Origin: Brevundimonas sp.
GTDB taxonomy: Bacteria; Pseudomonadota; Alphaproteobacteria; Caulobacterales; Caulobacteraceae
DNA length: 8,813 bases
Reading direction: 5' to 3'
Assembly (NCBI GenBank): GCA_024711185.1
Contig: JANJTI010000354.1
Coordinates: forward strand, 1-8,813
The stretch's first letter is position 1. Every line of letters begins with the position of its first letter. The notes beneath the pieces are model-generated. The model saw nothing but the letters and a program-made list of their open reading frames with translations. It was not told the DNA's origin and made no database searches. Shown in pieces: positions 1 to 6,228 of the stretch. Made by a program: the position numbers and the translations under genes.

Positions 1-642
1 GGCACCGGCGGCGCCCGCGCGGCCCGCCGCGCCGGCATGGTGCCGGGCATCCTGTACGGCGGCGACAAGGCTCCGGTGGCCATCTCGGTCGACGAGAAGT
101 CGTTCCGCAAGTCGCTCTACACCGGCAAGCTGCTGGGCCACTTGGTGACCCTGAAGTACGGCGACGAGACCCAGCCGGTCATCGCGCGCGACGTCCAGTT
201 CGACCCGGTCAGCGACCGTCCGCTGCACTTCGACCTGATGCGCGTCGACGAGAAGCAGACGATCAAGATCGAGATCCCGGTCCACTTCATCAACGAAGAC
301 AAGTGCGCCGCCTTCCGCCAGGGCGGTTCTCTCGAAGTGGTCCGCCACGCCGTCGAGGTGAAGGTCCGCGCCGACCACATCCCGGAGGACCTGATCGTCG
401 ATCTCGCCGGCCACAAGCTGGGCGACATCATCCGCTGGTCCGACCTGAAGGGCGCCGACGACGTCGAGCCGACGATCGAGGGCCGCGACTTCGTGATCGC
501 CTCGATCAAGACCTCGTCCGCCGCCAAGGCCGCCGACGAGATCGAGGCCGCCGTCGCCGAGGAGGCTGAAGCCGCCGAGGTTCCGGCCACCGAGCAGGCC
601 GACGGCGACGCCGCCGCCGAGGGCGAGACGACCGAAGGCTGA
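1..642 (+). CDS. rplY: 50S ribosomal protein L25/general stress protein Ctc, 5'-truncated
   Basis: L25 binds 5S rRNA in the central protuberance of the large ribosomal subunit; the longer Ctc form has an extra C-terminal beta domain. The reading frame is open from the first base and encodes 213 residues here. The bases before the first ATG (position 37) read GTGGARAARRAG, the usual basic L25 stretch ahead of the MVPGILYGG motif, so the true start lies roughly 15-20 codons upstream and the ATG at 37 is internal. The L25 domain covers about the first 90 visible residues (YGG, then FDPVSDRPLHFDLMRVD); the Ctc C-terminal domain follows, with a VDLAGHKLGD motif. The last ~35 residues are a low-complexity Ala/Glu tail, a common extension in alphaproteobacterial L25. 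A hairpin terminator and then pth follow. The family call is firm; only the N-terminus is missing. Confidence 0.95.
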   Translation, partial: GTGGARAARRAGMVPGILYGGDKAPVAISVDEKSFRKSLYTGKLLGHLVTLKYGDETQPVIARDVQFDPVSDRPLHFDLMRVDEKQTIKIEIPVHFINEDKCAAFRQGGSLEVVRHAVEVKVRADHIPEDLIVDLAGHKLGDIIRWSDLKGADDVEPTIEGRDFVIASIKTSSAAKAADEIEAAVAEEAEAAEVPATEQADGDAAAEGETTEG

Positions 643-666
643 TCGTCCTTCGACATACTGTTTCAG

Positions 667-700
667 AGGCGGCCCCTTCCGGTTACGGATGGGGCCGTTT
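667..700 (+). terminator. Intrinsic terminator or attenuator between rplY and pth
   Basis: Seven GC-rich pairs (CGGCCCC at 670-676 with GGGGCCG at 691-697) continue, after one T-T mismatch, into four more pairs (678-681 with 686-689) closed by a GTTA loop. The outer stem can extend by two G-T pairs and one A-T pair to 667/700. TTTCCTT follows from 698, so the U-tract is short and interrupted. It begins 24 nt after the rplY stop. The hairpin is read directly from the sequence; its function as a terminator is inferred. Confidence 0.7.
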
Positions 701-718
701 CCTTGTCCGGAGCACGCC

Positions 719-1348
719 ATGCTGATCATCGCCGGCCTCGGCAACCCCGGCCCGAGGTACGAGAAGAACCGCCACAACATCGGCTTCATGGCTGCCGACG
801 AGATCGCGCGACGCTGGTCGTTCGGGCCGGAGCGGGCCAAGTTCCAGTCGGTGATCCGCGAGGCCGAGGTCGAGACGCCCAAGGGCCGGGTCAAGGTCCT
901 GCTGATGAAGCCCCAGACCTACATGAACGAGAGCGGACGGGCGGTCGGCGAGGCGGCGCGCTTCTACAAGGTGCCGCCCGGCGACGTCATCGTCTTCCAC
1001 GACGAGATCGACCTGGCTCCGGGCCGCTTCCGCATGAAGACCGGCGGCGGGGCGGCGGGCCAGAACGGGGTGCGAAGCCTGATCAGCCAGCTGGGACCGG
1101 ACTTCCGGCGGGCCCGCCTGGGCGTCGGCCACCCGGGCCGGCCGGAGCTGGTGCACGCCCATGTGCTGGGCGACTTCCACAAGGCCGACCAGCCGTGGCT
1201 GGACGCCCTGCTGAACGCCTGCGCCGACGCCCTGCCCTTCGCCCTCGCCGGCGACGACGACCGCTACCAGGCCGAGGTCATGCGCCTCGCCCCGGCCCCG
1301 AAGTTCAGCCCCCGCCAGGCGGCCCAGGACGCGGCGCGGGGCGACTAG
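719..1348 (+). CDS. pth: Peptidyl-tRNA hydrolase (bacterial Pth1 type)
   Basis: Cytoplasmic enzyme that cleaves the ester bond of peptidyl-tRNAs released prematurely from ribosomes, recycling tRNA. It is 209 residues, slightly longer than the ~195 typical of the family because of a C-terminal extension. It has GLGNPG (residues 6-11) with N9, RHNIGF with the catalytic H19, TYMNESG with N70, HDEIDLAPG with D95, and GGGAAGQNG with N116. These match E. coli N10, H20, N68, D93 and N114. The residue before N116 is Gln, where E. coli has His113. The ATG at 719 is chosen because the protein then starts at the family's normal N-terminus (MLIIAGLGNPG) and GGAG lies 6 nt upstream; an in-frame ATG at 689 falls inside the terminator hairpin. 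The TAG stop overlaps the stop of the convergent gene on the other strand. The hairpin upstream leaves almost no room for a private promoter, so expression probably depends on read-through from rplY. Confidence 0.96.
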   Translation: MLIIAGLGNPGPRYEKNRHNIGFMAADEIARRWSFGPERAKFQSVIREAEVETPKGRVKVLLMKPQTYMNESGRAVGEAARFYKVPPGDVIVFHDEIDLAPGRFRMKTGGGAAGQNGVRSLISQLGPDFRRARLGVGHPGRPELVHAHVLGDFHKADQPWLDALLNACADALPFALAGDDDRYQAEVMRLAPAPKFSPRQAAQDAARGD

Positions 1349-2955
1349 TCCTCGTACTGGACGGTGTAGCGCAGCGTCTGTTCGCCGCCGGCGGGGACGG
1401 TCAGCCGCCACGCCGGATAACCGCCTTCGGTGATGACGTGCCGGCGGCTGGAGCGCAGAATCCGGAAATCCTGCAGGTTCCACTCCTCCGGCACGATCTC
1501 GATCCCGGCGGCGGCGGACTTGTCGTTGCGGATCACCACCTCGACCGTGGCCCGGCGTCGCTGGCGCCATTCGCGCCGTCCGGTCACCTCGTCCTCGACC
1601 GTCTCGTGCGTCACGGCCAGACCCATGGCCTCGCCGAAAGCCAGTTCGACCGGCAGGCCGACGCCCTTGTCCTCGAACCGGGCCTGACCGGCGAAGAGTG
1701 CGCGCCCGCCCGACGTCTCCATCAGGGTGACCCCGCCGCCGGGCAGCGGCAGGCCAAGGCCATCGCGCTCGTCGTTGCGCAGGCGCAGCAGCAGCTCCGG
1801 GATCGTCGGATCCGCGTCGTTTCGGACTCCGATCACCGCCCGGTAAACACGACTGAATCGGACGTCGCCGCGGGCGATGAACTGCACCTGCTTGGTCTGG
1901 CGCGCGAGGACGTCGGTCGGCTCGGGCAGGGTGTAGATCTTGTAGTCCCCGAGCTCGCCAAGGCGGACGATGCGGCTGCCGGTGACGACGATCTCGCCGA
2001 CCTCAACGCCGGGGGCGGCGGGCGACCCGTCCAGATAATCAGCGACTGCGCCTGCGCCGCTGCCGATCCGCGCCTGTGCAAACGTGGGGCCGAACGCATC
2101 CGACCCTGTCGTCGTGTCCAGCGGCCAGCAGGCCGGGCTGCGCACGACCTCGACCGGCTCGACCGGGACGGTGTCCTCGTCGCGGTTGAGGTTGCCGGCC
2201 ACGACCTGGACCGGCGCCGCGGGAAAGCCGGTGCCGCCGAAGTTGGCGAGGGTGATCCAGCCGGCGAGGTCGAGGCTGGCGCCATCGGGCGAGACCCGGG
2301 CGACGTAGTCGGCGGACCACTGCAGGCCGGTGGCGAGATAGGCCAGGGTCACGGTGTGGCGACCCGCCGTGTCCGCCCGAGTGCGCACCGACAGCACCGG
2401 CTGGTCGCCCAGACCCTCGGGCACGCGGTCGAAGACGATGCGCTCGGTCAGGCCTGAGCAGTCCAGCGCCTCCAGCCGGCCGTCGATCTCCAGCACCGCG
2501 CCGGTCGGGCCGGCGCGGAGCACGGCGGCCTTCTCGACCTGTTCGCCGGTGGCGGGGTTGGTGCGCACCACCCGCACCACCTCCCCCACGGAGCGTTCGA
2601 TCAACGAGCCGGGGCTGAGCAGGTCGAAGTCGGCGTTGCGCTCCACCACCCGCGCCGGGAGCCCGTCGAGCACGGCGGTCTGGGGGGCGATGCCGGTGGC
2701 GACCCCGCGAAAGCGGATCACCGCCTCCCCCGCCGGCAGGTCCACCGTGCGGGTCTCGACGATCAGGGCCAGACCTTCCCGGTCCAGCCGCTCCCAGGGG
2801 TCGTCAGACCGCTCGAGCAGCTCCGCCGTGTTCACGGGCCGGTCGCGATACACGACCACGGCGGCCCGCTCTGGGGCGGCTGAAATCACCTCGACCTGGG
2901 CCACGGCGGGCCCGGCCGGCAGGATCAAGGCTGCGACAATGAGGAGGCGGCGCAC
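1345..2955 (-). CDS. Exported DUF4139-family protein, downstream copy of a tandem pair
   Basis: A 536-residue protein of unknown function related to the DUF4139 (PF13598) proteins. Residues 1-20 form a Sec signal peptide ending AVAQ, so it is periplasmic or envelope-located. The N-terminal beta region (about 30-175) is followed by the DUF4139 region (about 185-536), which includes TGLQWSADYVAR (209-220) and LDLAGWITL (228-236). A variable linker (about 256-320) ends in EIVVTGSRI (321-329), a string typical of the N-terminal plug segment of TonB-dependent receptors; no receptor barrel or plug follows. The start is a GTG, chosen because it gives a complete signal peptide and has GGAGG 9 nt upstream, inside the end of the preceding gene. 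Only 5 nt separate it from that gene's stop, so the pair is probably translationally coupled. The final TAG overlaps the pth stop. The family assignment is secure; no biochemical role is claimed. Confidence 0.85.
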   Translation of the reverse strand: MRRLLIVAALILPAGPAVAQVEVISAAPERAAVVVYRDRPVNTAELLERSDDPWERLDREGLALIVETRTVDLPAGEAVIRFRGVATGIAPQTAVLDGLPARVVERNADFDLLSPGSLIERSVGEVVRVVRTNPATGEQVEKAAVLRAGPTGAVLEIDGRLEALDCSGLTERIVFDRVPEGLGDQPVLSVRTRADTAGRHTVTLAYLATGLQWSADYVARVSPDGASLDLAGWITLANFGGTGFPAAPVQVVAGNLNRDEDTVPVEPVEVVRSPACWPLDTTTGSDAFGPTFAQARIGSGAGAVADYLDGSPAAPGVEVGEIVVTGSRIVRLGELGDYKIYTLPEPTDVLARQTKQVQFIARGDVRFSRVYRAVIGVRNDADPTIPELLLRLRNDERDGLGLPLPGGGVTLMETSGGRALFAGQARFEDKGVGLPVELAFGEAMGLAVTHETVEDEVTGRREWRQRRRATVEVVIRNDKSAAAGIEIVPEEWNLQDFRILRSSRRHVITEGGYPAWRLTVPAGGEQTLRYTVQYED

Positions 2956-2960
2956 CCGCC

Positions 2961-4394
2961 TCAGCCTCCGGTGATCACGTCGGCGGTCAGGACGGTCTCG
3001 CCGTTGGCCGGCACCGGCACGCGCCAGACGATGGTGTCGTCGTCGCGCAGCTCGCCCTCGATCGACTGGTCCTGCAGCTGGGTGTCGCGGCCGAGGCCGT
3101 GCTGGCGCACCTCGACGACGACGGGCGTGGGGCGCGCGTTGCGAACGGTGTATTCCATGTCGAAACGGGTCCGCCAGCGGTAGTGGGCGGGCTTCGGCGC
3201 GGCCACGCTTGAGATCACCCGGGGCTGCACGGTGACGTCGAAAGCCTGGCCGGTGGTGATGACGATGTCGGAGCCGGCGGGCGTGTGGGCCACGCGGTCC
3301 TCGCCGACGAAGCGCGGCTGGCCGGCCTCGTCGTCGACATAGACGCGGGCCACCCCGGCCGGGAGCTGGGTTCCAACCCCGGCGGCGCGGCTGTTGGAGA
3401 AGACCACCGCCACCTCGGCGGCGACCGGCTCGGTCCGGGTCTCGAAGCCCCACGCCTCGTAGAGATAGCGCTTGCTCGCCGGGACGTTCGAGACGTCGAT
3501 CAGCCCCACCTGCTTGCTCTGGTTGTTGGCGACGGTCACCGGCCCGGGCAGCGGATAGACATAGACGTCGGCCAGCCCCTGGGCCCCGCCGCCTCCAACC
3601 CCATTGCCGCGCGCGGGCGGCCGGACCGGCTGGGGGTAGGGCCGGCCGTATGGATTGGCCTCATGGACCAGCGCGACATCCCCGGCCACCACCCGCGTGT
3701 CGGCGTTGGTGAAGCTGGTCCCCGACTGGTTTGTGAGGGTGATCCAGCCGGTCAGGTCGAGCGTCCCCGCGCGCTCGTCGAAGCTGGCGACATAGTCGGC
3801 CTTCCACTGCAGGCCGGTGGTCAGATAGGTCAGGGTCACGTCGCGCCGCCCCGCCCCCTGGGCGTCGAGGGTGACGCTGAGGGTGGGCCGCGGCCGCAGG
3901 TTCGAGGGCACTTCGTCGAAGATGACGCGCGTCGGCACGCCGTCGTCGCGCAGCACCTCGATGCGGCCGTCGACCTCGAGCACCACGCCCTGGTTGGCGG
4001 CGAGCACCGTGGCCCGCTGCGTCTCCTGCGCCCCGCTGCCCGGATTGGTGCGGACGATGCCGATCTGCTCCCCGACGGCCGACTGCATCAGCTTGTCGGG
4101 GGTCAGCAGGTCGTAGTCGAAATTCTGCTCGACCACGGACAGGCCGCGGCCGGACAGGCTCACCGTCTCCGGGCGGATCCCCGCCGAGACGCCCGGGAAC
4201 TCGCGCCGCGCCCGGCCCGCGGGCAGGTCCAGCGCGCGCACGTCCTCCACCAGGGCGATGTTCTGGTTGTAGATGGTCAGCGACACGGAGTCGGGCCCCC
4301 CGCCGCCATCCTGCGCCACCTGGGCAGCGGCCGGTCCGCCGCCGATCACACAGAGGGCGGCTCCCGCCAGAAGGGCAGTCCTAAACTCGACCAT
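2961..4394 (-). CDS. Exported DUF4139-family protein, upstream copy of a tandem pair
   Basis: A 477-residue protein paralogous to the product of the next gene. Shared blocks include NFDYDLLTPDKL (91-102; NADFDLLSPGSL in the partner), IVRTNPGSG (113-121), TGLQWKADYVAS (193-204) and LDLTGWITL (212-220). Residues 1-25 are a signal peptide (basic start, hydrophobic core, PAAAQ). A Gly-rich stretch (GGGG, 30-33) follows, then an N-terminal beta region, the DUF4139 domain (about 180-475), and a Pro/Gly-rich linker (about 247-271) at the same position as the partner's variable linker. ATG at 4394 is preferred over an in-frame GTG at 4415 because it has GGAG 7 nt upstream and gives a normal signal peptide. 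It is divergent from the copper chaperone gene and first in a two-gene operon. Related DUF4139 proteins are sometimes annotated as mucoidy inhibitor A homologues, but this function should not be transferred. Confidence 0.87.
   Translation of the reverse strand: MVEFRTALLAGAALCVIGGGPAAAQVAQDGGGGPDSVSLTIYNQNIALVEDVRALDLPAGRARREFPGVSAGIRPETVSLSGRGLSVVEQNFDYDLLTPDKLMQSAVGEQIGIVRTNPGSGAQETQRATVLAANQGVVLEVDGRIEVLRDDGVPTRVIFDEVPSNLRPRPTLSVTLDAQGAGRRDVTLTYLTTGLQWKADYVASFDERAGTLDLTGWITLTNQSGTSFTNADTRVVAGDVALVHEANPYGRPYPQPVRPPARGNGVGGGGAQGLADVYVYPLPGPVTVANNQSKQVGLIDVSNVPASKRYLYEAWGFETRTEPVAAEVAVVFSNSRAAGVGTQLPAGVARVYVDDEAGQPRFVGEDRVAHTPAGSDIVITTGQAFDVTVQPRVISSVAAPKPAHYRWRTRFDMEYTVRNARPTPVVVEVRQHGLGRDTQLQDQSIEGELRDDDTIVWRVPVPANGETVLTADVITGG
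2965..2969 (-). promoter_or_regulatory. Shine-Dalgarno that fixes the GTG start of the downstream DUF4139 gene
   Basis: GGAGG on the minus strand lies inside the last codons of the upstream gene, 9 nt before the GTG at 2955. No ATG in this frame gives a signal peptide, so this site and the hydrophobic segment right after the GTG decide the start. The position suggests re-initiation by ribosomes finishing the upstream gene. Confidence 0.65.
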
Positions 4395-4599
4395 TGGCAC
4401 GCTCCGCGGTTGCACCGAACCGTCTCACGGGCGGGAAAAGCTGTCGAGCCGCGAACGCCAGCGGGAGCGTCCCGCCCGGAATCGGACGGGGTGAGGAAAG
4501 ACAGAAGGTGCGGCGCTCTTTGCGAATGGCGCCGGGGGCGCTATGCGCCCGTGACGCCGCTTCCTGTCGGCGGCCTGCGACACCACGAGGTATCCGCCG
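4395..4599. promoter_or_regulatory. Divergent intergenic region between the DUF4139 operon and the copper chaperone gene
   Basis: 205 bp without a credible gene. It must hold the promoters of both divergent units. The only distinct structure is a palindrome near the chaperone side (4536-4550, listed separately). A possible plus-strand promoter is TTGCGA (4520-4525), 16 nt, TATGCG (4542-4547), which resembles the caulobacterial housekeeping type only loosely. I see no convincing minus-strand promoter. Confidence 0.4.
4536..4550. repeat. 15-bp palindrome upstream of the copper chaperone gene
   Basis: GGGCGC-TAT-GCGCCC: two perfect 6-bp arms around a 3-nt centre, 49 bp before the chaperone start. 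It overlaps the -10 element of the tentative promoter at 4520-4547, as expected for a repressor operator, but it could also be a chance GC-rich palindrome or an RNA hairpin. Confidence 0.45.
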
Positions 4600-5055
4600 A
4601 TGGCCCGCTCTCTCCTCGCCCTGCCTGTCCTGCTTCTGCTCGCCGCCTGCGGCTCCGGCGACGGGGGCAAGGGCGGTGCGGCGGCGGAGCCGGTGGCGGT
4701 GGGCGACGCCTGGTGCCGGCCCACCCCGAACGCACGGCTGATGACCGGCTGCTACCTGACCATGACCGCCCGGGCCGACGACCGGCTGGTGGCCGTGACC
4801 GCCTCCGGCGCGGGCCGGGTCGAGCTGCACGAGACCCGGATGGAGAGCGGCATGATGATGATGCATCCGATGGAGAACGGCCTGCCCTTGCCCCAGGGTC
4901 GTCTGATCGAGCTGGAGCCGGGCGGCAGCCACATCATGGTCATGGGGCTGGCCGGCCCGCTGGTCGAAGGCGACAGCGTGGAGCTGACCCTCGACTTCCA
5001 GCGGGCGCCCGACGCGAAGGTGACCGCCTGGGTGCGCCGGGCCGAGGCGGAGTGA
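4600..5055 (+). CDS. PCuAC-family copper chaperone, lipoprotein form
   Basis: A 151-residue protein of the PCu(A)C family (PF04314), which binds Cu(I) outside the cytoplasm and helps deliver copper to cytochrome oxidase. The N-terminus is a lipoprotein signal with LAAC (14-17), so C17 should be lipidated and the protein membrane-anchored. The beta domain covers about 31-147. The copper site fits H77-x10-M88-x22-H111-x-M113, one residue off the described H(M)x10Mx21HxM pattern. It is unusually Met-rich (M81, M85-88, M91, M113, M115), with an extra His at 89. C39 and C51 occupy positions that are normally small residues in the family (AW-C-RPTP and TG-C-YLT) and may form a disulfide or add copper ligands. 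ATG at 4600 has GAGG 9 nt upstream. No SCO or oxidase gene is visible nearby; ychF follows after 78 bp. Confidence 0.9.
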   Translation: MARSLLALPVLLLLAACGSGDGGKGGAAAEPVAVGDAWCRPTPNARLMTGCYLTMTARADDRLVAVTASGAGRVELHETRMESGMMMMHPMENGLPLPQGRLIELEPGGSHIMVMGLAGPLVEGDSVELTLDFQRAPDAKVTAWVRRAEAE

Positions 5056-5074
5056 GCGCGGCCTCGTGGCGAGC

Positions 5075-5102
5075 CTGACAAAACGGTCCAGACCGGCTAA
5101 GG
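5075..5102 (+). promoter_or_regulatory. Candidate promoter of ychF
   Basis: CTGACA (5075-5080), 16 nt, CTAAGG (5097-5102), about 30 nt before the ychF start. The -10 with its preceding G reads GCTAAG, close to the caulobacterial housekeeping GCTA core. No terminator separates the chaperone gene from ychF, so read-through is an alternative. The call rests on pattern only. Confidence 0.35.
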
Positions 5103-5133
5103 GCACGCGCTCACGAGGAACCTCCCCAAGACC

Positions 5134-6228
5134 ATGGCCCTGAAAGTCGCGATCGTCGGCCTGCCCAACGTCGGCAAGTCCACCCTGTTCAACGCCCTGA
5201 CGCGGACCGCCGCGGCCCAGGCGGCCAACTATCCGTTCTGCACCATCGAGCCGAACACCGGCGACGTGGCGGTCCCGGAACCCCGGCTGCAGAAGCTGGC
5301 GGAGATCGCCGGCTCGAAGGAGATCATTCCGGCGCGCATCACCTTCGTCGACGTGGCCGGTCTGGTGCGCGGGGCGTCGAAGGGCGAGGGGCTGGGCAAC
5401 CAGTTCCTGGCCAACATCCGCGACTGCGACGCCGTGGCCTTCGTGGCCCGCTGCTTCGTCGACGACGACATCACCCACGTCGAGAACCGCATCGACCCGG
5501 TTTCGGACCTCGAGATCATCGAGACCGAGCTGATGCTCGCCGACCTCGAAAGCCTCGAAAAGCGGGTGGTCAACGTCGAGAAGAAGGCCAAGGGCGGCGA
5601 CAAGGAAGCCCAGCAGACGCTGCGCCTGATCAACCTGGCGCTGGAGCAGCTGCGGGCCGGCAAGCCGGCCCGACTGGCGGAGGTGTCGAAGGAGGACGAG
5701 AAGGCCTGGCATATGCTGCAGCTGCTGACATCGCTGCCGGCGCTGTATGTGGCCAACGTCGAGGAGGCCTCGGCCGACAAGGGCAATGAACTCTCCGCCA
5801 GGGTGGCCGAGCGGGCCGCCCGCGACAACGCCAACTCGGTTGTCATCTCGGCCCAGATCGAGTCCGAGATCGCCGTGCTGGACGACGAGGAGCAGAAGGA
5901 TTTCCTCGAGGGGCTGGGGCTGGAGGAGCCCGGTCTGAACCGCCTGATCCGCGAAGCTTACAAGCTGCTGGGTCTGCAGACCTACTTCACCGTCGGCCCG
6001 AAGGAGGCGCGCGCCTGGACGATCCCGGTCGGCGCCACCGCGCCGCAGGCGGCGGGCGTGATCCACACCGACTTCGAGAAGGGCTTCATCCGCGCGGAGA
6101 CCGTCGCCTACGACGACTACGTCGCCCTGAATGGCGAGGCCAGGGCGCGCGAGGCCGGCAAGCTGCGCGCCGAGGGCAAGGCCTACGTCGTCAAGGACGG
6201 CGACGTGATGCACTTCCTGTTCAACTGA
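5134..6228 (+). CDS. ychF: Ribosome-associated ATPase of the Obg family (YchF/OLA1)
   Basis: A 364-residue cytoplasmic P-loop NTPase, the standard length of the family. YchF proteins bind the ribosome and prefer ATP over GTP; they are linked to redox and stress responses. Visible parts are the Walker A motif GLPNVGKST (9-17), the switch II motif DVAGL (73-77), a coiled-coil insertion rich in Glu and Lys (about 131-190), NVEE (208-211) replacing the GTPase NKxD motif and explaining the relaxed base specificity, and a C-terminal TGS domain (about 281-363; LQTYFTVGPKEARAW at its start, DGDVMHFLFN at the end). The start ATG gives the conserved MALKVAIVG N-terminus. The nearest Shine-Dalgarno-like GAGGA is 14 nt upstream, a long spacing. 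Its stop abuts that of the convergent lipoprotein gene with no base between them. In many alphaproteobacteria ychF is close to rplY-pth, as here. Confidence 0.97.
   Translation: MALKVAIVGLPNVGKSTLFNALTRTAAAQAANYPFCTIEPNTGDVAVPEPRLQKLAEIAGSKEIIPARITFVDVAGLVRGASKGEGLGNQFLANIRDCDAVAFVARCFVDDDITHVENRIDPVSDLEIIETELMLADLESLEKRVVNVEKKAKGGDKEAQQTLRLINLALEQLRAGKPARLAEVSKEDEKAWHMLQLLTSLPALYVANVEEASADKGNELSARVAERAARDNANSVVISAQIESEIAVLDDEEQKDFLEGLGLEEPGLNRLIREAYKLLGLQTYFTVGPKEARAWTIPVGATAPQAAGVIHTDFEKGFIRAETVAYDDYVALNGEARAREAGKLRAEGKAYVVKDGDVMHFLFN

Noticed and set aside
683..1570. Minus-strand open frame of 295 codons antisense to pth
   Set aside because: Shadow of pth with Arg/Ala-rich composition and no motif.
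703..2457. Long plus-strand open frame of 584 codons across pth and the end of the DUF4139 gene
   Set aside because: Out of frame with pth, which has all its catalytic motifs, and antisense to a DUF4139 gene. Its translation is Arg/Pro/Gly-rich, typical of a shadow frame in high-GC DNA.
3285..5078. Plus-strand open frame of 597 codons antisense to both DUF4139 genes and overlapping the copper chaperone
   Set aside because: No recognisable domain, biased composition, and it is opposed by genes with signal peptides and conserved motifs.
4381..6213. Minus-strand open frame of 610 codons antisense to the copper chaperone and ychF
   Set aside because: ychF and the PCuAC gene on the other strand are certain; the antisense product is a low-complexity shadow.
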